A DNA stretch of 64,000 nt from Shewanella loihica PV-4 (GTDB taxonomy: Bacteria > Pseudomonadota > Gammaproteobacteria > Enterobacterales > Shewanellaceae). The position numbers were made by a program, and so were the translations under genes. Location of the stretch: contig NC_009092.1 in assembly GCF_000016065.1 (NCBI RefSeq), forward strand, positions 4,092,001-4,156,000. Reading direction: 5' to 3'. Positions 38,387 to 49,283 of this stretch are shown piece after piece; position 1 is the first letter of the stretch; every line of letters starts with the position of its first letter. The notes under the pieces were generated by a model. That model saw only the letters and a list, made by a program, of their open reading frames with translations. It did no database searches and was not told the DNA's origin.

Positions 38387-39562
38387 CTAGTCAGCTTGCT
38401 TACGCAAAAATGCCGGTATATCTAAGTAATCAAGGTCACTCTTAGGCGCAGCGGCCGCGGCTGGTTGTGCTACCTGCACAACATTACCCGCCCCCATTGC
38501 CTGTGGGACAGCTTCTTCCACTGGAAGTTCAATCTTGACCTCAGGTGCTGGCATCGGCTCTGGACGCGGCGCAGGCTTAGAAACCAGTTGAATATCAGGC
38601 TTCTTCTCGGCGCCGATACCGGTTGCAACGACGGTTACACGCAGCTCGTCGCTCATCTCTGGATCGATAACCGCACCCACAACCACAGTCGCGTTGTCTG
38701 ATGCATAAGCCTTAACATGGTTACCCACTGTCTCGAACTCTTCGATGCTCATGTCCATACCGGCGGTGATGTTCACCAATACGCCACGGGCACCCGCCAG
38801 ATCGATATCTTCCAGCAGCGGGCTGGCCACGGCAGCTTCGGCCGCTTCTTCGGCGCGATCTTCACCGCTGGCGACGCCTGTACCCATCATGGCGTTACCC
38901 ATCTCAGACATCACAGTCTTAACGTCGGCGAAGTCGACGTTAATCAGACCCGGACGGGTGATCAGCTCGGCAATGCCTTGTACCGCGCCGAGTAGCACGT
39001 TATTGGCCGCCGCAAACGCATCTAACAGTGAAGTGCCACGGCCCAGGACCTTGAGCAGCTTCTCGTTAGGAATAGTGATCAGCGAGTCCACATGCTTGGC
39101 CAGCATCTCGATACCCTGGTCGGCATAAGCCATACGCTTCTTGCCTTCGAATGGGAACGGCTTGGTCACCACGGCAACAGTCAGGATCCCCTCTTCACGG
39201 GCGATCTCGGCCACGACAGGTGCGGCACCTGTACCCGTACCACCACCCATGCCGGCGGCGATAAAGATCATGTCCGAGCCCTTGATTGCGCTGCGGATAT
39301 TCTCTCTGTCTTCTTCGGCCGCCAAACGACCGATCTCTGGGTTGGCGCCTGCGCCAAGACCCTTGGTGACATCGCGACCCAACTGAATGGTCGTACCCGC
39401 CGCCGACTTACGTAGCGCCTGGGCATCGGTATTGGTTGCAACGAACTCAACACCCTCGATATTGTGTTTCACCATATGCTCGACGGCGTTACCACCACCG
39501 CCACCGACGCCGATGACCTTGATCACCGCCTCATCGGAATGACTATCCATGATCTCAAACAT
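38387..39562 (-). CDS. ftsZ: Cell division GTPase FtsZ
   Basis: Tubulin-like GTPase forming the Z-ring. 391 residues. The tubulin signature [11 protein letters not shown], the N-terminal [15 protein letters not shown] nucleotide site, the T7 loop region and the C-terminal binding peptide [15 protein letters not shown] (contact for FtsA and ZipA, and close to the ZapD target) are all present. A variable Pro/Ala-rich linker separates core and tail. It follows ftsA by 34 bp. Confidence 0.98.
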   Translation of the reverse strand: MFEIMDSHSDEAVIKVIGVGGGGGNAVEHMVKHNIEGVEFVATNTDAQALRKSAAGTTIQLGRDVTKGLGAGANPEIGRLAAEEDRENIRSAIKGSDMIFIAAGMGGGTGTGAAPVVAEIAREEGILTVAVVTKPFPFEGKKRMAYADQGIEMLAKHVDSLITIPNEKLLKVLGRGTSLLDAFAAANNVLLGAVQGIAELITRPGLINVDFADVKTVMSEMGNAMMGTGVASGEDRAEEAAEAAVASPLLEDIDLAGARGVLVNITAGMDMSIEEFETVGNHVKAYASDNATVVVGAVIDPEMSDELRVTVVATGIGAEKKPDIQLVSKPAPRPEPMPAPEVKIELPVEEAVPQAMGAGNVVQVAQPAAAAAPKSDLDYLDIPAFLRKQAD

Positions 39563-39596
39563 GGTCTTTTCTCCGTTTTAGTCTGCGTTATTAACC

Positions 39597-40832
39597 TTAA
39601 AACTCACCCTTAAACCAGCTCTGGACCCGATTCCAAAGACTGGTCACCCCTTGGCGCTCGGGGCGCTCGAACTGTCGCTCGAGCACACGTCTTGCACCAT
39701 AATGTAACAACCCAACACCCGTGGAGTAGATGGGCTGGTTCACATATTCAAATAATCCTTTCACCGGCAACGGCTCGGCTACCCTAACCGGCATGCCAAA
39801 GGTCGCCTCGGCGACATCTACCGCGCCTTCAATCGATGCGGTACCGCCCGTGAGTACGATACCGGCGGCAACCTGATCTTCCAGGCCGCAGTCGCGCAAC
39901 TCTTTACGCACCAGCTCGAACAGCTCCTGATATCTTGGCTCGACTACCTCGGCCAAGGTATGGCGCGACATGGTGCGCGACGGACGTCCGCCGACCGATG
40001 GCACCTCTATGCTGTCTTCGCGGCTCACCATGGCGCTTCTGGCGCTGGCGTACTGCACCTTAATCTGCTCAGCATGTGACAGCGGCGTACGGAAGATCTT
40101 GGCGATATCGCTGGTCACCTGGTTACCGGCCACAGGCACCACGGCGCAGTGACGCAGGGCGCCATTGGTGTAGATGGTGATATCTGTGGTGCCGCCGCCC
40201 ATATCCACCAGGCAGACGCCAAGGTCTTTCTCATCGTCGGTGAGCACAGCATCAGCCGAGGCGATGGCCGAAAACACCAGGTCATCTACCTTCAGGCCGC
40301 AACGCTCGACACTCTTGGTAATATTCTTGGCCATGTCGTTGGCGCAGGTAACGATATGCACCTTGGCTTCCATACGCATACCCGACATGCCGATTGGGCT
40401 GCGGATACCGTCTTGTACGTCGATGGCATACTCTTGTGGCAAGACGTGCAGAATACGACGCTCGGTCGGGATCTTCACCGAGCGGGCGGTGTGGATGACG
40501 TTGTCTACATCTTCCTGAGTCACCTCTTCGTCGTTAATCGACACCATGCCATTTTCGTTCTGACACTGGATATGCTTACCCGAGATGCCCAGGTATACCG
40601 AGGCGACCTGACAATCGGCCATCAACTCGGCCTGATCCAGCGCGCGTTGTACACTACGCACGATAGAGTCGAGATCGTTTACCCCGCCCTTATCCATACC
40701 GCGGGAGGGGTGACTGCCGAGACCGACCACACTGATCTCACCATCGGGTAGTACCTCACCGATGATCACAGCAACTTTGGACGTTCCTATGTCTAATCCA
40801 ACGATCAGATTTCTATCTTGATTCTTGGTCAT
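39597..40832 (-). CDS. ftsA: Cell division protein FtsA
   Basis: Actin-like ATPase that tethers FtsZ to the membrane. 411 residues. Phosphate and nucleotide motifs VGLDIGTSKV, LVDMGGGTTDITIY and IVLTGGTASIEG are visible; the C-terminal amphipathic membrane helix is WNRVQSWFKGEF. Its start lies three bases after the ftsQ stop, so the two are coupled. Confidence 0.97.
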   Translation of the reverse strand: MTKNQDRNLIVGLDIGTSKVAVIIGEVLPDGEISVVGLGSHPSRGMDKGGVNDLDSIVRSVQRALDQAELMADCQVASVYLGISGKHIQCQNENGMVSINDEEVTQEDVDNVIHTARSVKIPTERRILHVLPQEYAIDVQDGIRSPIGMSGMRMEAKVHIVTCANDMAKNITKSVERCGLKVDDLVFSAIASADAVLTDDEKDLGVCLVDMGGGTTDITIYTNGALRHCAVVPVAGNQVTSDIAKIFRTPLSHAEQIKVQYASARSAMVSREDSIEVPSVGGRPSRTMSRHTLAEVVEPRYQELFELVRKELRDCGLEDQVAAGIVLTGGTASIEGAVDVAEATFGMPVRVAEPLPVKGLFEYVNQPIYSTGVGLLHYGARRVLERQFERPERQGVTSLWNRVQSWFKGEF

Positions 40833-40835
40833 TAA

Positions 40836-41600
40836 TTAACGGCTCTCATCTTGTGCTTCATCCCAACCTACGGCCAATCCGGTATCGTAGCGCAAATCGA
40901 CTCGGGCAACGGGCTTATCCTGTTTCACCAATGTGGGATACACATGGATAAAGCGCTGCACCCTTGCCATCTTATCTTCCCTTCCCAGCTTCAACTCTAT
41001 GCCGTTGGCCAGCACGGCTAACCAGGCATGTCTGGGGCTTAACTCTAAACGGGCCAAATCGAACCCGTTGATCTTCAATAGTTCACTGACCTGGCGATAG
41101 TTAGTCAACACAGACTTCGCCTGATCTTCCGGGCCGACCAGATTAGGCAGCAGGCCTATGCCCTCACGATGGGGCGCCTTAAACACCTGCCCCTGCTCGT
41201 TGAGCCAATCTGTCTCGTTCCAGTGGGCGACCGGCGTCTGCTCCACCAGATACACCTTTAACTTTGCCGGCCACTCGCGTCTCACCGAGGCGTGGTAGAC
41301 CCAGGGCAGATTTTCCAGCGCCTGCTGTACCTGATTCACATCCGCCGAGAAGAAGCTTCTCTGCATCAGATCCTGCAGCGCACTGCGTATCTCGGCGTCA
41401 CTGGTAAACTGCCTGTCACCCTTGATCGCCACCGCCTCAATTGGCAGGGCATCGGCGTCGTTCAGTACCAGGTGAAGCTTCCAGCCTCCCATGGATAAAC
41501 CACAGATCACCAGGAACAGAAAAATCAAGCCGAAACACAGGTACCAATCGACCTGTCCCAACCTGCTTTTCCAACCGCTACCTAGCTCTCTTAAGGACAC
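40836..41600 (-). CDS. ftsQ: Cell division protein FtsQ
   Basis: Bitopic divisome protein of 254 residues: short cytoplasmic N-terminus, one membrane helix (about 20-42, YLCFGLIFLFLVICGL), a POTRA domain (about 52-125, IEAVAIKGDRQFTSDAEI) and a beta domain that contacts FtsB/FtsL. The start codon is GTG (MSLRELGSG) because upstream ATGs run into stops. The 143-bp gap to murC holds no ddlB. Confidence 0.94.
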   Translation of the reverse strand: MSLRELGSGWKSRLGQVDWYLCFGLIFLFLVICGLSMGGWKLHLVLNDADALPIEAVAIKGDRQFTSDAEIRSALQDLMQRSFFSADVNQVQQALENLPWVYHASVRREWPAKLKVYLVEQTPVAHWNETDWLNEQGQVFKAPHREGIGLLPNLVGPEDQAKSVLTNYRQVSELLKINGFDLARLELSPRHAWLAVLANGIELKLGREDKMARVQRFIHVYPTLVKQDKPVARVDLRYDTGLAVGWDEAQDESR

Positions 41601-41743
41601 TGCTTATCGCCCTAATGCATCATTAAATGTATAAAAATCAATCAATTCATTACCAGAGGGCAGCCCTAAGGAACCGGCCATTATAACTACCTCACCTCTA
41701 GCGTCAAAAGCTTCATCGAGGCCAGGGCAAGATGCCCTCAACC
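41601..41743 (-). other. murC-ftsQ gap where ddlB is missing
   Basis: In E. coli a D-Ala-D-Ala ligase gene (ddlB) lies here. Only 143 bp remain, with a small hairpin AGGGCA/TGCCCT (41724-41738) but no T-run and no open frame resembling a ligase. It may hold a promoter for ftsQAZ. Confidence 0.6.
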
Positions 41744-43198
41744 TCATTGGTTTTCCGACTCAAACTGCAGACCGGCATCGGCCAGCTGACGACTCAGGGC
41801 GCCGATATTGCCTGCCCCTTGGGTCAGCAGCAGATCGCCCCCCTGCAACACCCCAGGCAATATCGTCTGTAACTGCTCGGGCTCGGCCACGAAGATAGGA
41901 TCTAGCTGGCCACGCTGACGAATCGAGCGGCACAGGGCGCGGCTGTCTGCACCGGGTACTGGCGCCTCTCCGGCGCTATAAACATCGAGCAGTAACAGGC
42001 AGTCCACCTGAGCCAGCACCTCGACGAAATCGTCATAGAGATCCCGGGTGCGGCTATATCTGTGTGGCTGATAGATCATCACCAGACGCTTATCCGGCCA
42101 GCCGGAACGCGCCGCCTTGATGGTTGCCGCCACCTCGCTGGGGTGATGACCATAGTCATCGACCAGCATCACCTCGCCAGCTGTGGTAGTGAACTCACCC
42201 AGCTGCTGGAAGCGACGACCTATGCCCTGGAACTCATCCAGTGCGCGGATGATCGCCTCATCTTCAATCTCATCTTCTGTGGCCACGGCTATGGCCGCCA
42301 GGGCATTGAGCACATTGTGACGACCCGGCAGATTAACCCTCAGGTCCAGATCTGCCATCCCTTCACGGCGCACGGTAAAGCGTGAGCTATAACCCTGCTG
42401 CTCGAAGTTAAGCGCCTGCACGTCGGCATCTTCGCTAAAACCATAGGTCACTACCTTACGGCCGATGCGGGGCAGTATCTCTCTCACCACGGGATCGTCG
42501 ATACAGGCCACGGCCACGCCGTAGAACGGCAGGTTATGCAGGAAATCGACGAAGGTGGATTTCAGCTTCTCGAAATCTCCCTCATAGGTATCCATGTGGT
42601 CGGCTTCGATGTTGGTGACCACACTCACCATGGGTTGCAGATGCAGGAAGCTGGCATCGCTCTCATCGGCCTCGGCGATCAGGTAACGGCTCTTACCCAA
42701 ACGGGCATTGGTGCCGGCACTGTTCAGCAGGCCGCCGATCACGAAGGTCGGATCCCGCTCGGCCTGACCATAGACGCTGGCGATCAGGCTGGTAGTGGTC
42801 GTCTTGCCATGGGTACCGGCCACCGCCACACCGTGGCGATAACGCATCAGCTCGGCCAACATCTCTGCCCGGCGAACGATGGGGATGCGTCGCTCCTGGG
42901 CCGCTAAAATCTCTGGGTTACTGGCATCGATGGCCGTCGAGACCACCACCACATCGGCGCCCTCGACCTGATCGGCGCTGTGACCGATGAAGATCGCCGC
43001 GCCAAGGCGCTTCAGGCGCGCCGTCACGGCATTCTCGGCGATGTCGGAACCGCTAAGACGATAACCTTCGTTTACCAAGACCTCGGCAATACCGCCCATA
43101 CCCGCGCCGCCGATCCCCACAAAGTGGATCCGCTTAACGCGACGCATCTCTGGAATGATGGTTCTTAATTGGGCGTACTTCTCTTCGGTTTTAATCAT
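41744..43198 (-). CDS. murC: UDP-N-acetylmuramate-L-alanine ligase
   Basis: Adds L-Ala to UDP-MurNAc, first of the Mur ligases. 484 residues. N-terminal Rossmann motif [20 protein letters not shown]-loop [11 protein letters not shown], and [11 protein letters not shown] in the C-terminal domain. I start at the ATG for [12 protein letters not shown], which has a TAAGGA ribosome site; the frame is open for 54 bp further upstream but without support. It overlaps the murG end by eight bases. Confidence 0.96.
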   Translation of the reverse strand: MIKTEEKYAQLRTIIPEMRRVKRIHFVGIGGAGMGGIAEVLVNEGYRLSGSDIAENAVTARLKRLGAAIFIGHSADQVEGADVVVVSTAIDASNPEILAAQERRIPIVRRAEMLAELMRYRHGVAVAGTHGKTTTTSLIASVYGQAERDPTFVIGGLLNSAGTNARLGKSRYLIAEADESDASFLHLQPMVSVVTNIEADHMDTYEGDFEKLKSTFVDFLHNLPFYGVAVACIDDPVVREILPRIGRKVVTYGFSEDADVQALNFEQQGYSSRFTVRREGMADLDLRVNLPGRHNVLNALAAIAVATEDEIEDEAIIRALDEFQGIGRRFQQLGEFTTTAGEVMLVDDYGHHPSEVAATIKAARSGWPDKRLVMIYQPHRYSRTRDLYDDFVEVLAQVDCLLLLDVYSAGEAPVPGADSRALCRSIRQRGQLDPIFVAEPEQLQTILPGVLQGGDLLLTQGAGNIGALSRQLADAGLQFESENQ

Positions 43199-44285
43199 CT
43201 TTTTCCTTACTTGCCAGCGCGATACACACGGCGGCGACCCGCTCTGTGGCATCTAATACGGCAACACTCTTGGCCAGCTGCCCCATCTCGATGAGGGCCT
43301 TACGGTCTGACGCCAAGATCTGCAGCTTGCTGATCAACTTCTCACTATCTAATACTGTCTGCGGCAGCAAAAATGCGCCGCCCGCTTCCACCAAGACCTG
43401 GGCATTCTTGGTCTGATGATCGTCTACCGCATGGGGGTAAGGCACCAAGAGACTCGGTAGCCCCACCGCCGCTACCTCTGACACCGTCAGGGCGCCCGCA
43501 CGGCACAGAATCACATCGGCCCAGCGATAGGCCGCTTCCATATCATCGATAAACTCGGCCACCTTGACGCTGCCGGATTGCCCCAGCTGCAGGTATTCCG
43601 CCTCCACCTGTGCCTGATTACCCTTGCCCACCTGATGCCATACCGTCATCGAATGGTGCTGGGCCACGGCCGCCGTCACGCTCGGCATCAGGTCGTTAAA
43701 TATCTTGGCACCCAAGCTGCCGCCGACCACCAACACCCTAAGAGCATCGTCCGGAACGATAGGCTGCTCGCTACGTCCCAGGGCGATCAGCTCGCTACGG
43801 ATCGGGTTGCCCACCACCTCGGCATTGCCCTCGAAGGTGTTTTCGAAGGCGCACAGCACACGGCTGGCGATGCGTGACAACAATTTGTTGGTCATGCCTG
43901 GTATGGCATTTTGCTCATGGAGCACCAGAGGGATGCCGCTCAGCTTGGCCGCTACCCCACCCGGGCCGCTGGCGAATCCGCCCATGCCGAGCACCACATG
44001 GGGTTTAAACTCTTTGATCACCTCACGCGCCTGCATGATGGAGCGCAAGATCTTAAAGGGCGCTGCGAGCTTACGGATCAGGCCGTTGCCGCGCACCCCC
44101 TTGATATCGATAAAATCGATATCGAAACCATGCTGAGGCACCAGACGTGCCTCCATGCGATCGGCGGTGCCAAGCCAGCGCACCTGCCAACCCTGTTTGG
44201 CTAACGCTTTGGCCACGGCAAGCGCCGGGAACACGTGTCCGCCCGTGCCGCCCGCCATGATCAAAATACGTTTCTCTGACGCCAT
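43191..44285 (-). CDS. murG: Lipid II synthase, GlcNAc transferase MurG
   Basis: Membrane-associated GT28 enzyme adding GlcNAc to lipid I. 364 residues with the N-terminal [16 protein letters not shown] motif, [20 protein letters not shown] and the donor-site [12 protein letters not shown] and [11 protein letters not shown] blocks. It begins on the base after the ftsW stop. Confidence 0.97.
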   Translation of the reverse strand: MASEKRILIMAGGTGGHVFPALAVAKALAKQGWQVRWLGTADRMEARLVPQHGFDIDFIDIKGVRGNGLIRKLAAPFKILRSIMQAREVIKEFKPHVVLGMGGFASGPGGVAAKLSGIPLVLHEQNAIPGMTNKLLSRIASRVLCAFENTFEGNAEVVGNPIRSELIALGRSEQPIVPDDALRVLVVGGSLGAKIFNDLMPSVTAAVAQHHSMTVWHQVGKGNQAQVEAEYLQLGQSGSVKVAEFIDDMEAAYRWADVILCRAGALTVSEVAAVGLPSLLVPYPHAVDDHQTKNAQVLVEAGGAFLLPQTVLDSEKLISKLQILASDRKALIEMGQLAKSVAVLDATERVAAVCIALASKEKDD

Positions 44286-45500
44286 CTATTTCACCTTACC
44301 TTGTACTGCCTGGATCAGGCTTAATCTTCTCTCATGATCGATACGGATCAATATCATTGCCGCCGCCGTCATCACCCACAGGCTACTGCCGCCATAACTG
44401 ATAAAGGGCAGTGTCAGCCCCTTGGTGGGTAGCATGCCTATGCTGGCGCCCACGTTGACCACAGTCTGGAAACAGATCCAGATGCCGATGCCATAGGCCA
44501 GATAGCCCTCGAATGCCCGATCGCCAAGCAGACACAGGTTACCCAGCTTTATCGCTCTCAGGGCGACAAACAGCAGTACCGACAACACGGCGATGATGCC
44601 GAGAAACCCTAACTCTTCGCCGATCACGGCAAAGATAAAATCTGTGTGGGCCTCGGGCAGGTATTCCAGCTTCTGAATGCTGTTCCCCAGGCCCTGTCCC
44701 AGCCAATCGCCGCGGCCATAGGCCATCAAGGATTGGGTCAGCTGATAACCGCTACCGAAGGGATCCTGCCAAGGGTCCAGAAACGAGGTCACCCGTCGCA
44801 TACGGTAAGGCTCAAGCAATACCAGGCCGACGAAGGCCATGGCCCCGGTCAAGATCAGCGCGAAGAAATCGAGTAATCTTGCACCCGCTAAAAACAACAA
44901 ACCGACGGTGCCGACAAACAACACCACCACGGTACCAAGATCCGGCTGTAGCAGGATCAGAAAGGCATACACGGCAAACACGGCAATCGGCTTATAGAAG
45001 CCTTTGGCGTTTTCCCGCACCTCCTGATGCCGCCGCACCAGATAACCCGCCATATAGATGGCGAAGGCAAACTTGGCGATCTCGGCCACCTGAATGCGGA
45101 TAGGCCCCACCGACAACCAACGGGTCGCCCCGTTTACCGTGGTACCCACGATCGGCACAGCCACTAACATGATGCCGACGACCAGCAGCAAGATAGGACT
45201 CAGCTGCTGCCAGCTATGCATCTCTATCTGCAACACCACCGCGGCGATCAGGGCGCACCCCATCAGGTAGGCCACATGGCGCCACACGAAGTGGTAGGGG
45301 TTGCCCGTCAAACTCGTTGCCTCTGGCATAGAGGCCGACATCACCATGATGAAGCCGAAACTTATCAGGGAGATGATCGCAAACAGCAAGGCTCTGTCAT
45401 AGAGCTGCATGCCCGGCGCTTCGCGTTGACTAAACAGGTTCGGCAGCGACCAGCTAAGGGAGCTGCCAAACAGGCTTAGTTGACGCTCGTCGCTACGCAT
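44286..45500 (-). CDS. ftsW: Peptidoglycan glycosyltransferase FtsW
   Basis: SEDS-family septal lipid II polymerase of 404 residues with about ten membrane segments. The region GRGDWLGQGLGNSIQKLEYLPEAHTDFIFA and the C-terminal GLTLPFISYGGSS are the family signatures. A 30-residue cytoplasmic N-terminus precedes the first helix. The start overlaps the murD stop by eight bases. Works with FtsI, encoded upstream. Confidence 0.96.
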   Translation of the reverse strand: MRSDERQLSLFGSSLSWSLPNLFSQREAPGMQLYDRALLFAIISLISFGFIMVMSASMPEATSLTGNPYHFVWRHVAYLMGCALIAAVVLQIEMHSWQQLSPILLLVVGIMLVAVPIVGTTVNGATRWLSVGPIRIQVAEIAKFAFAIYMAGYLVRRHQEVRENAKGFYKPIAVFAVYAFLILLQPDLGTVVVLFVGTVGLLFLAGARLLDFFALILTGAMAFVGLVLLEPYRMRRVTSFLDPWQDPFGSGYQLTQSLMAYGRGDWLGQGLGNSIQKLEYLPEAHTDFIFAVIGEELGFLGIIAVLSVLLFVALRAIKLGNLCLLGDRAFEGYLAYGIGIWICFQTVVNVGASIGMLPTKGLTLPFISYGGSSLWVMTAAAMILIRIDHERRLSLIQAVQGKVK

Positions 45501-46824
45501 GCATCACCTCTTGGGCCAAGGCTTCCACCTGGGCACGAAAATCATCGCCCCTGGCCATGAAGTTGGCGTACATATCTAGGCTTGCACAGGCAGGCGACAG
45601 CAGGACCAGATCGCCCGGCTTAGCCAGCTGAGCCGCCTGAGCGACCGCCTCTTGCATCGACTCGACGCGAATAGCACCGTCGAACTGCTCTGCGATTCTG
45701 TCTCCATCCTTACCCAGGGTGATCACCTGACCGACGCCCAGCAGTGCGCCCCGTAGCGTCGAGAAATCGGCGCCCTTGCCGTCACCGCCGGCGATTAAAA
45801 TAATCTGACCCTCATGGTCACTCAGCCCCTGCAGGGCCGCTATGGTGGCGCCCACATTGGTCGCCTTGGAATCGTTCACATAGCTCACGCCCTGATGCTT
45901 ACCCACGAGCTCGCATCTATGGGCCAGCCCCTTGAACTGTTTCGCCACCTCGACCATGGCCGCCTTATCGACACCGGCGCTATCGGCCAGCGCCATGGCG
46001 ACCAGCAAGTTGGCCTGGTTGTGACTGCCCACCAGTGAAACCTGAGCGCCGGCAACATATTCGGTCGTACCATGTACCAGGACGCCGTGGTTAACGCCCC
46101 ATTCATCCCCCTCGGGCAGAGAGAGGCCAAAGCTGTTCTGGTTCATCGGCTCATTCGGGCGAGTCAGCAGATCGTCGCGATTGAAGATCGCCAGCTTGGT
46201 CTGGTCATACAGACGCAGCTTGGCCTGACGATAACTCTCGAGATCCGAATACCTGTCCATGTGATCTTCGCTGATATTCAGGCAGGTGGCACTGATGCAG
46301 TTGAGGCTGGATGTCGTCTCCAGCTGGAAGCTAGATAGCTCGAGCACAAACAGCTCATGGTCACCATCCAGCAGGTCCAGCACGGGCACGCCGATATTGC
46401 CGCCCACGGCCACCTTGAGGCCCGCCTTGGCGGCCATCTCACCCACCAGCGTGGTCACGGTCGACTTACCGTTAGAACCCGTGATGCCGATGACGCAGGC
46501 GGGGCGATCTGCCAGCGCTCTGGCAAACAGCTCGACATCGCCGACGATATCTATGCCCATATCCACCGCGGCTCGAACCTCAGCGGTATCCAGCGGGATC
46601 CCGGGGCTAACGACTATCTGGCTAGCCTGTACCAGGTAGCGGCAATCAAAACCGCCGGTGAGCAGTAGCACCTCGGGAAACTCCTGGCTCAGGGTCTCGC
46701 GACCCGGCGGATTCTCGCGGCTGTCCATCACCAGTGGCGTGATCCCCTGCTTAATGAGATAACGCACCACAGAGAGCCCTGTGGCCCCCAATCCTAATAC
46801 TATGTGCGTATACTGACTCGCCAT
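45493..46824 (-). CDS. murD: UDP-MurNAc-L-Ala-D-glutamate ligase
   Basis: Adds D-Glu to UDP-MurNAc-L-Ala. 443 residues. N-terminal LGLGATGLSVVRYL, P-loop GITGSNGKSTVTTL, HRCELV and NDSKATNVGAT for the C-terminal substrate side, and LLSPACASLDMYANF near the end. Six bases separate it from mraY upstream. Confidence 0.96.
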   Translation of the reverse strand: MASQYTHIVLGLGATGLSVVRYLIKQGITPLVMDSRENPPGRETLSQEFPEVLLLTGGFDCRYLVQASQIVVSPGIPLDTAEVRAAVDMGIDIVGDVELFARALADRPACVIGITGSNGKSTVTTLVGEMAAKAGLKVAVGGNIGVPVLDLLDGDHELFVLELSSFQLETTSSLNCISATCLNISEDHMDRYSDLESYRQAKLRLYDQTKLAIFNRDDLLTRPNEPMNQNSFGLSLPEGDEWGVNHGVLVHGTTEYVAGAQVSLVGSHNQANLLVAMALADSAGVDKAAMVEVAKQFKGLAHRCELVGKHQGVSYVNDSKATNVGATIAALQGLSDHEGQIILIAGGDGKGADFSTLRGALLGVGQVITLGKDGDRIAEQFDGAIRVESMQEAVAQAAQLAKPGDLVLLSPACASLDMYANFMARGDDFRAQVEALAQEVMHA

Positions 46825-46830
46825 GGCGTC

Positions 46831-47913
46831 TTACCTTAACTTTAAGGTTGCTAAGCCTAGCAACACCAGGAAGAGGGAGATGATCCAGAAACGCACGATC
46901 ACCCTGGGCTCGGGCCAACCTTTCAGCTCGTAGTGGTGATGGATGGGTGCCATCCTGAAGATACGTTGACCGCGCAGCTTATAGGAGCCGACCTGCAGGA
47001 TCACAGAAACTGTCTCCATCACGAAAACGCCCCCCATGATCACCAATAGGATCTCCTGACGCACCAACACGGCGATGGTGCCCAATGCCGCCCCCAGAGA
47101 AAGGGAGCCCACGTCACCCATGAAGACCTGGGCCGGATAGGTGTTGAACCACAAAAAGCCCAATCCCGCACCGACGATGGCGGTACAGACGATCACCAGC
47201 TCGCCCGAGCCAGGCAGATAAGGAATATGCAGGTAGTTGGCAAACTGCACGTGGCCAGACAGATAGGCGATCAACGCAAAAGCAGCAGCTACCATCACGG
47301 TCGGCATAATCGCCAGACCATCCAGACCATCGGTCAGGTTCACCGCGTTGCTCGAACCTACTATGGTGAAGTAAGCCAGCAGGATGAAGAAGGCGCCCAG
47401 CTGTGGCATCACATCCTTAAAGAAGGGCAAGACCAGTTGGGTTTCGCCTTCACTGCCCGCCGAGGCGTACAGATAGAAGGCGATGGCCAAGGCAGCCAGG
47501 GATTGCAAGATATACTTCCAGCGCGCGATAAGCCCCTTGGTGTCCTTGCGCACTACCTTGCGATAATCGTCGATAAAGCCGATAAGGCCGAAGGCGCCCA
47601 GCACGAAGAGCATGACCCACACGTAGCGGCTACCCAGATCGCCCCACAGCAATACGCTGATAAAGACGCCGGCCAAGATCAACAGGCCACCCATGGTCGG
47701 TGTGCCTCGCTTGGCAAAATGCGACTCGGGTCCTTCATTACGGACCACCTGACCTATCTGCAGCAGTTGCAGACGCTCGATCATCTTGGGTCCCCACCAC
47801 AGGCTAAACACCATGGCGGTCAACAGCCCCAGGATCGCCCTGAAGGTCACATATGAGAAAACGTTAAACCCGGTATAAAACTGGGTTAGATACTCAGCCA
47901 GATAAACCAGCAT
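46831..47913 (-). CDS. mraY: Phospho-N-acetylmuramoyl-pentapeptide transferase
   Basis: Ten-helix integral membrane enzyme that makes lipid I on undecaprenyl phosphate. 360 residues (E. coli 360). GTPTMGG, the catalytic aspartate region [18 protein letters not shown] and [14 protein letters not shown] are present. One-base overlap with murF. Confidence 0.97.
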   Translation of the reverse strand: MLVYLAEYLTQFYTGFNVFSYVTFRAILGLLTAMVFSLWWGPKMIERLQLLQIGQVVRNEGPESHFAKRGTPTMGGLLILAGVFISVLLWGDLGSRYVWVMLFVLGAFGLIGFIDDYRKVVRKDTKGLIARWKYILQSLAALAIAFYLYASAGSEGETQLVLPFFKDVMPQLGAFFILLAYFTIVGSSNAVNLTDGLDGLAIMPTVMVAAAFALIAYLSGHVQFANYLHIPYLPGSGELVIVCTAIVGAGLGFLWFNTYPAQVFMGDVGSLSLGAALGTIAVLVRQEILLVIMGGVFVMETVSVILQVGSYKLRGQRIFRMAPIHHHYELKGWPEPRVIVRFWIISLFLVLLGLATLKLR

Positions 47914-49283
47914 TAAAACAACTCCTTGCGCTCAAAGGCGGCAATGAGGGCCTCGACAACCCGCTCCATTCTGGCGCTTCGAGACCCCTTAACTAACACA
48001 GTCACCTTGCCGGTTAACTGGTTAAAATAACTAACTAAATCAACAACCAATGCATCTAAGTCGGTGAAATGCTTGCCGGCGAAAGCTTCGCTACTCGCCC
48101 GACTCAACTCTCCCAGTGAATACAAGGCATCGATCCCCTGCTGCTTGGCCTTCTCGCCCAGCTGCCGATGTAAAAGGGACGCATTGTCACCTAATTCGCC
48201 CAAATCGCCCAGCACTAAACAGCGATTTCCTTCAATTTCTTGAAGCCAGTCGATTGCCGCTCCCACCGAGGCCGGATTGGCGTTATAGGTGTCGTCTATC
48301 AGCAAGAAACGTCCCAGACGCGTCGGCTGCATACGCCCCTTCACGGGTTGTAACCGCATAAGCCCTTGAACTATCTCATCCAGCGACAATCCCAGCGCCA
48401 AACAGATGCTGGTCGCCGCCAGGGCGTTACTCACCTGATGACGGCCCGACAACGGCAGGCTGACGGTACGCTGCTCATCCAGATACGCGATTCGAAAGCG
48501 ATAACAGCCCAAGGCGTCGGCGCTGAGCTCATCGGCGCTGACATCTGCAGGATTCCCCTGGGATGAAAAACTCAACTGGGTATGGCTAGCGGCCGCGCGG
48601 CGCATCACATCGGCAAATGCGTCGTCTGCGTTGATCACGGCGACGCCATCCTTAGCCAGGTGGAGGAAGATCTCAGACTTGGCCTTAGCCACGCCTTCGA
48701 GCGAGCCAAAACCCTCTAAATGCGCCGAGGCGACATTATTAACCATCGCCACATCGGGTTGCACTAAAGATGAAGTGTAATTAATCTCACCGAGATGATT
48801 GGCACCCAGTTCGAACACGCCATATTCGTGTTGCGGCTCGAGGCGCAGCAGGGTCAGGGGCACGCCGACTTCGTTGTTGAAGTTGCCCGCGGTATAGAGC
48901 ACCTGATGCTGGGTCGACAATATAGTCGCCACCATCTCCTTGACGCTGGTCTTGCCGTTCGAGCCGGTCAGGGCCACGCTCTTGGGCGCGACGCACTGCT
49001 TCACATGGGCACCAATCTGGCCCATGGCTTTCTGGCTGTTAGCCACTATGAGTTGCGGCGCGGCAATCGGTAGTTCACGCTCCACCAGCAGGGCGCTGGC
49101 GCCATCCATCACCGCCTTGGCCGCAAAATCGTGGGCATCGAAACGTTCACCTTTTAAGGCGACAAACAGAGTCTGTGCATCCACCACCCGGCTATCGCTC
49201 GATACCTTGCTGACGCTTAAATCGTCGCCGATATGCTTGGCATTCAGTACCTTGGCGAGCTCTGACAGTTTAAGTGGGATCAT
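47913..49283 (-). CDS. murF: UDP-MurNAc-tripeptide D-Ala-D-Ala ligase
   Basis: Adds D-Ala-D-Ala to the tripeptide precursor. 456 residues. P-loop [24 protein letters not shown], and [17 protein letters not shown]. Its substrate dipeptide must come from a Ddl ligase encoded elsewhere, since ddlB is missing from this cluster. Four-base overlap with murE. Confidence 0.96.
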   Translation of the reverse strand: MIPLKLSELAKVLNAKHIGDDLSVSKVSSDSRVVDAQTLFVALKGERFDAHDFAAKAVMDGASALLVERELPIAAPQLIVANSQKAMGQIGAHVKQCVAPKSVALTGSNGKTSVKEMVATILSTQHQVLYTAGNFNNEVGVPLTLLRLEPQHEYGVFELGANHLGEINYTSSLVQPDVAMVNNVASAHLEGFGSLEGVAKAKSEIFLHLAKDGVAVINADDAFADVMRRAAASHTQLSFSSQGNPADVSADELSADALGCYRFRIAYLDEQRTVSLPLSGRHQVSNALAATSICLALGLSLDEIVQGLMRLQPVKGRMQPTRLGRFLLIDDTYNANPASVGAAIDWLQEIEGNRCLVLGDLGELGDNASLLHRQLGEKAKQQGIDALYSLGELSRASSEAFAGKHFTDLDALVVDLVSYFNQLTGKVTVLVKGSRSARMERVVEALIAAFERKELF

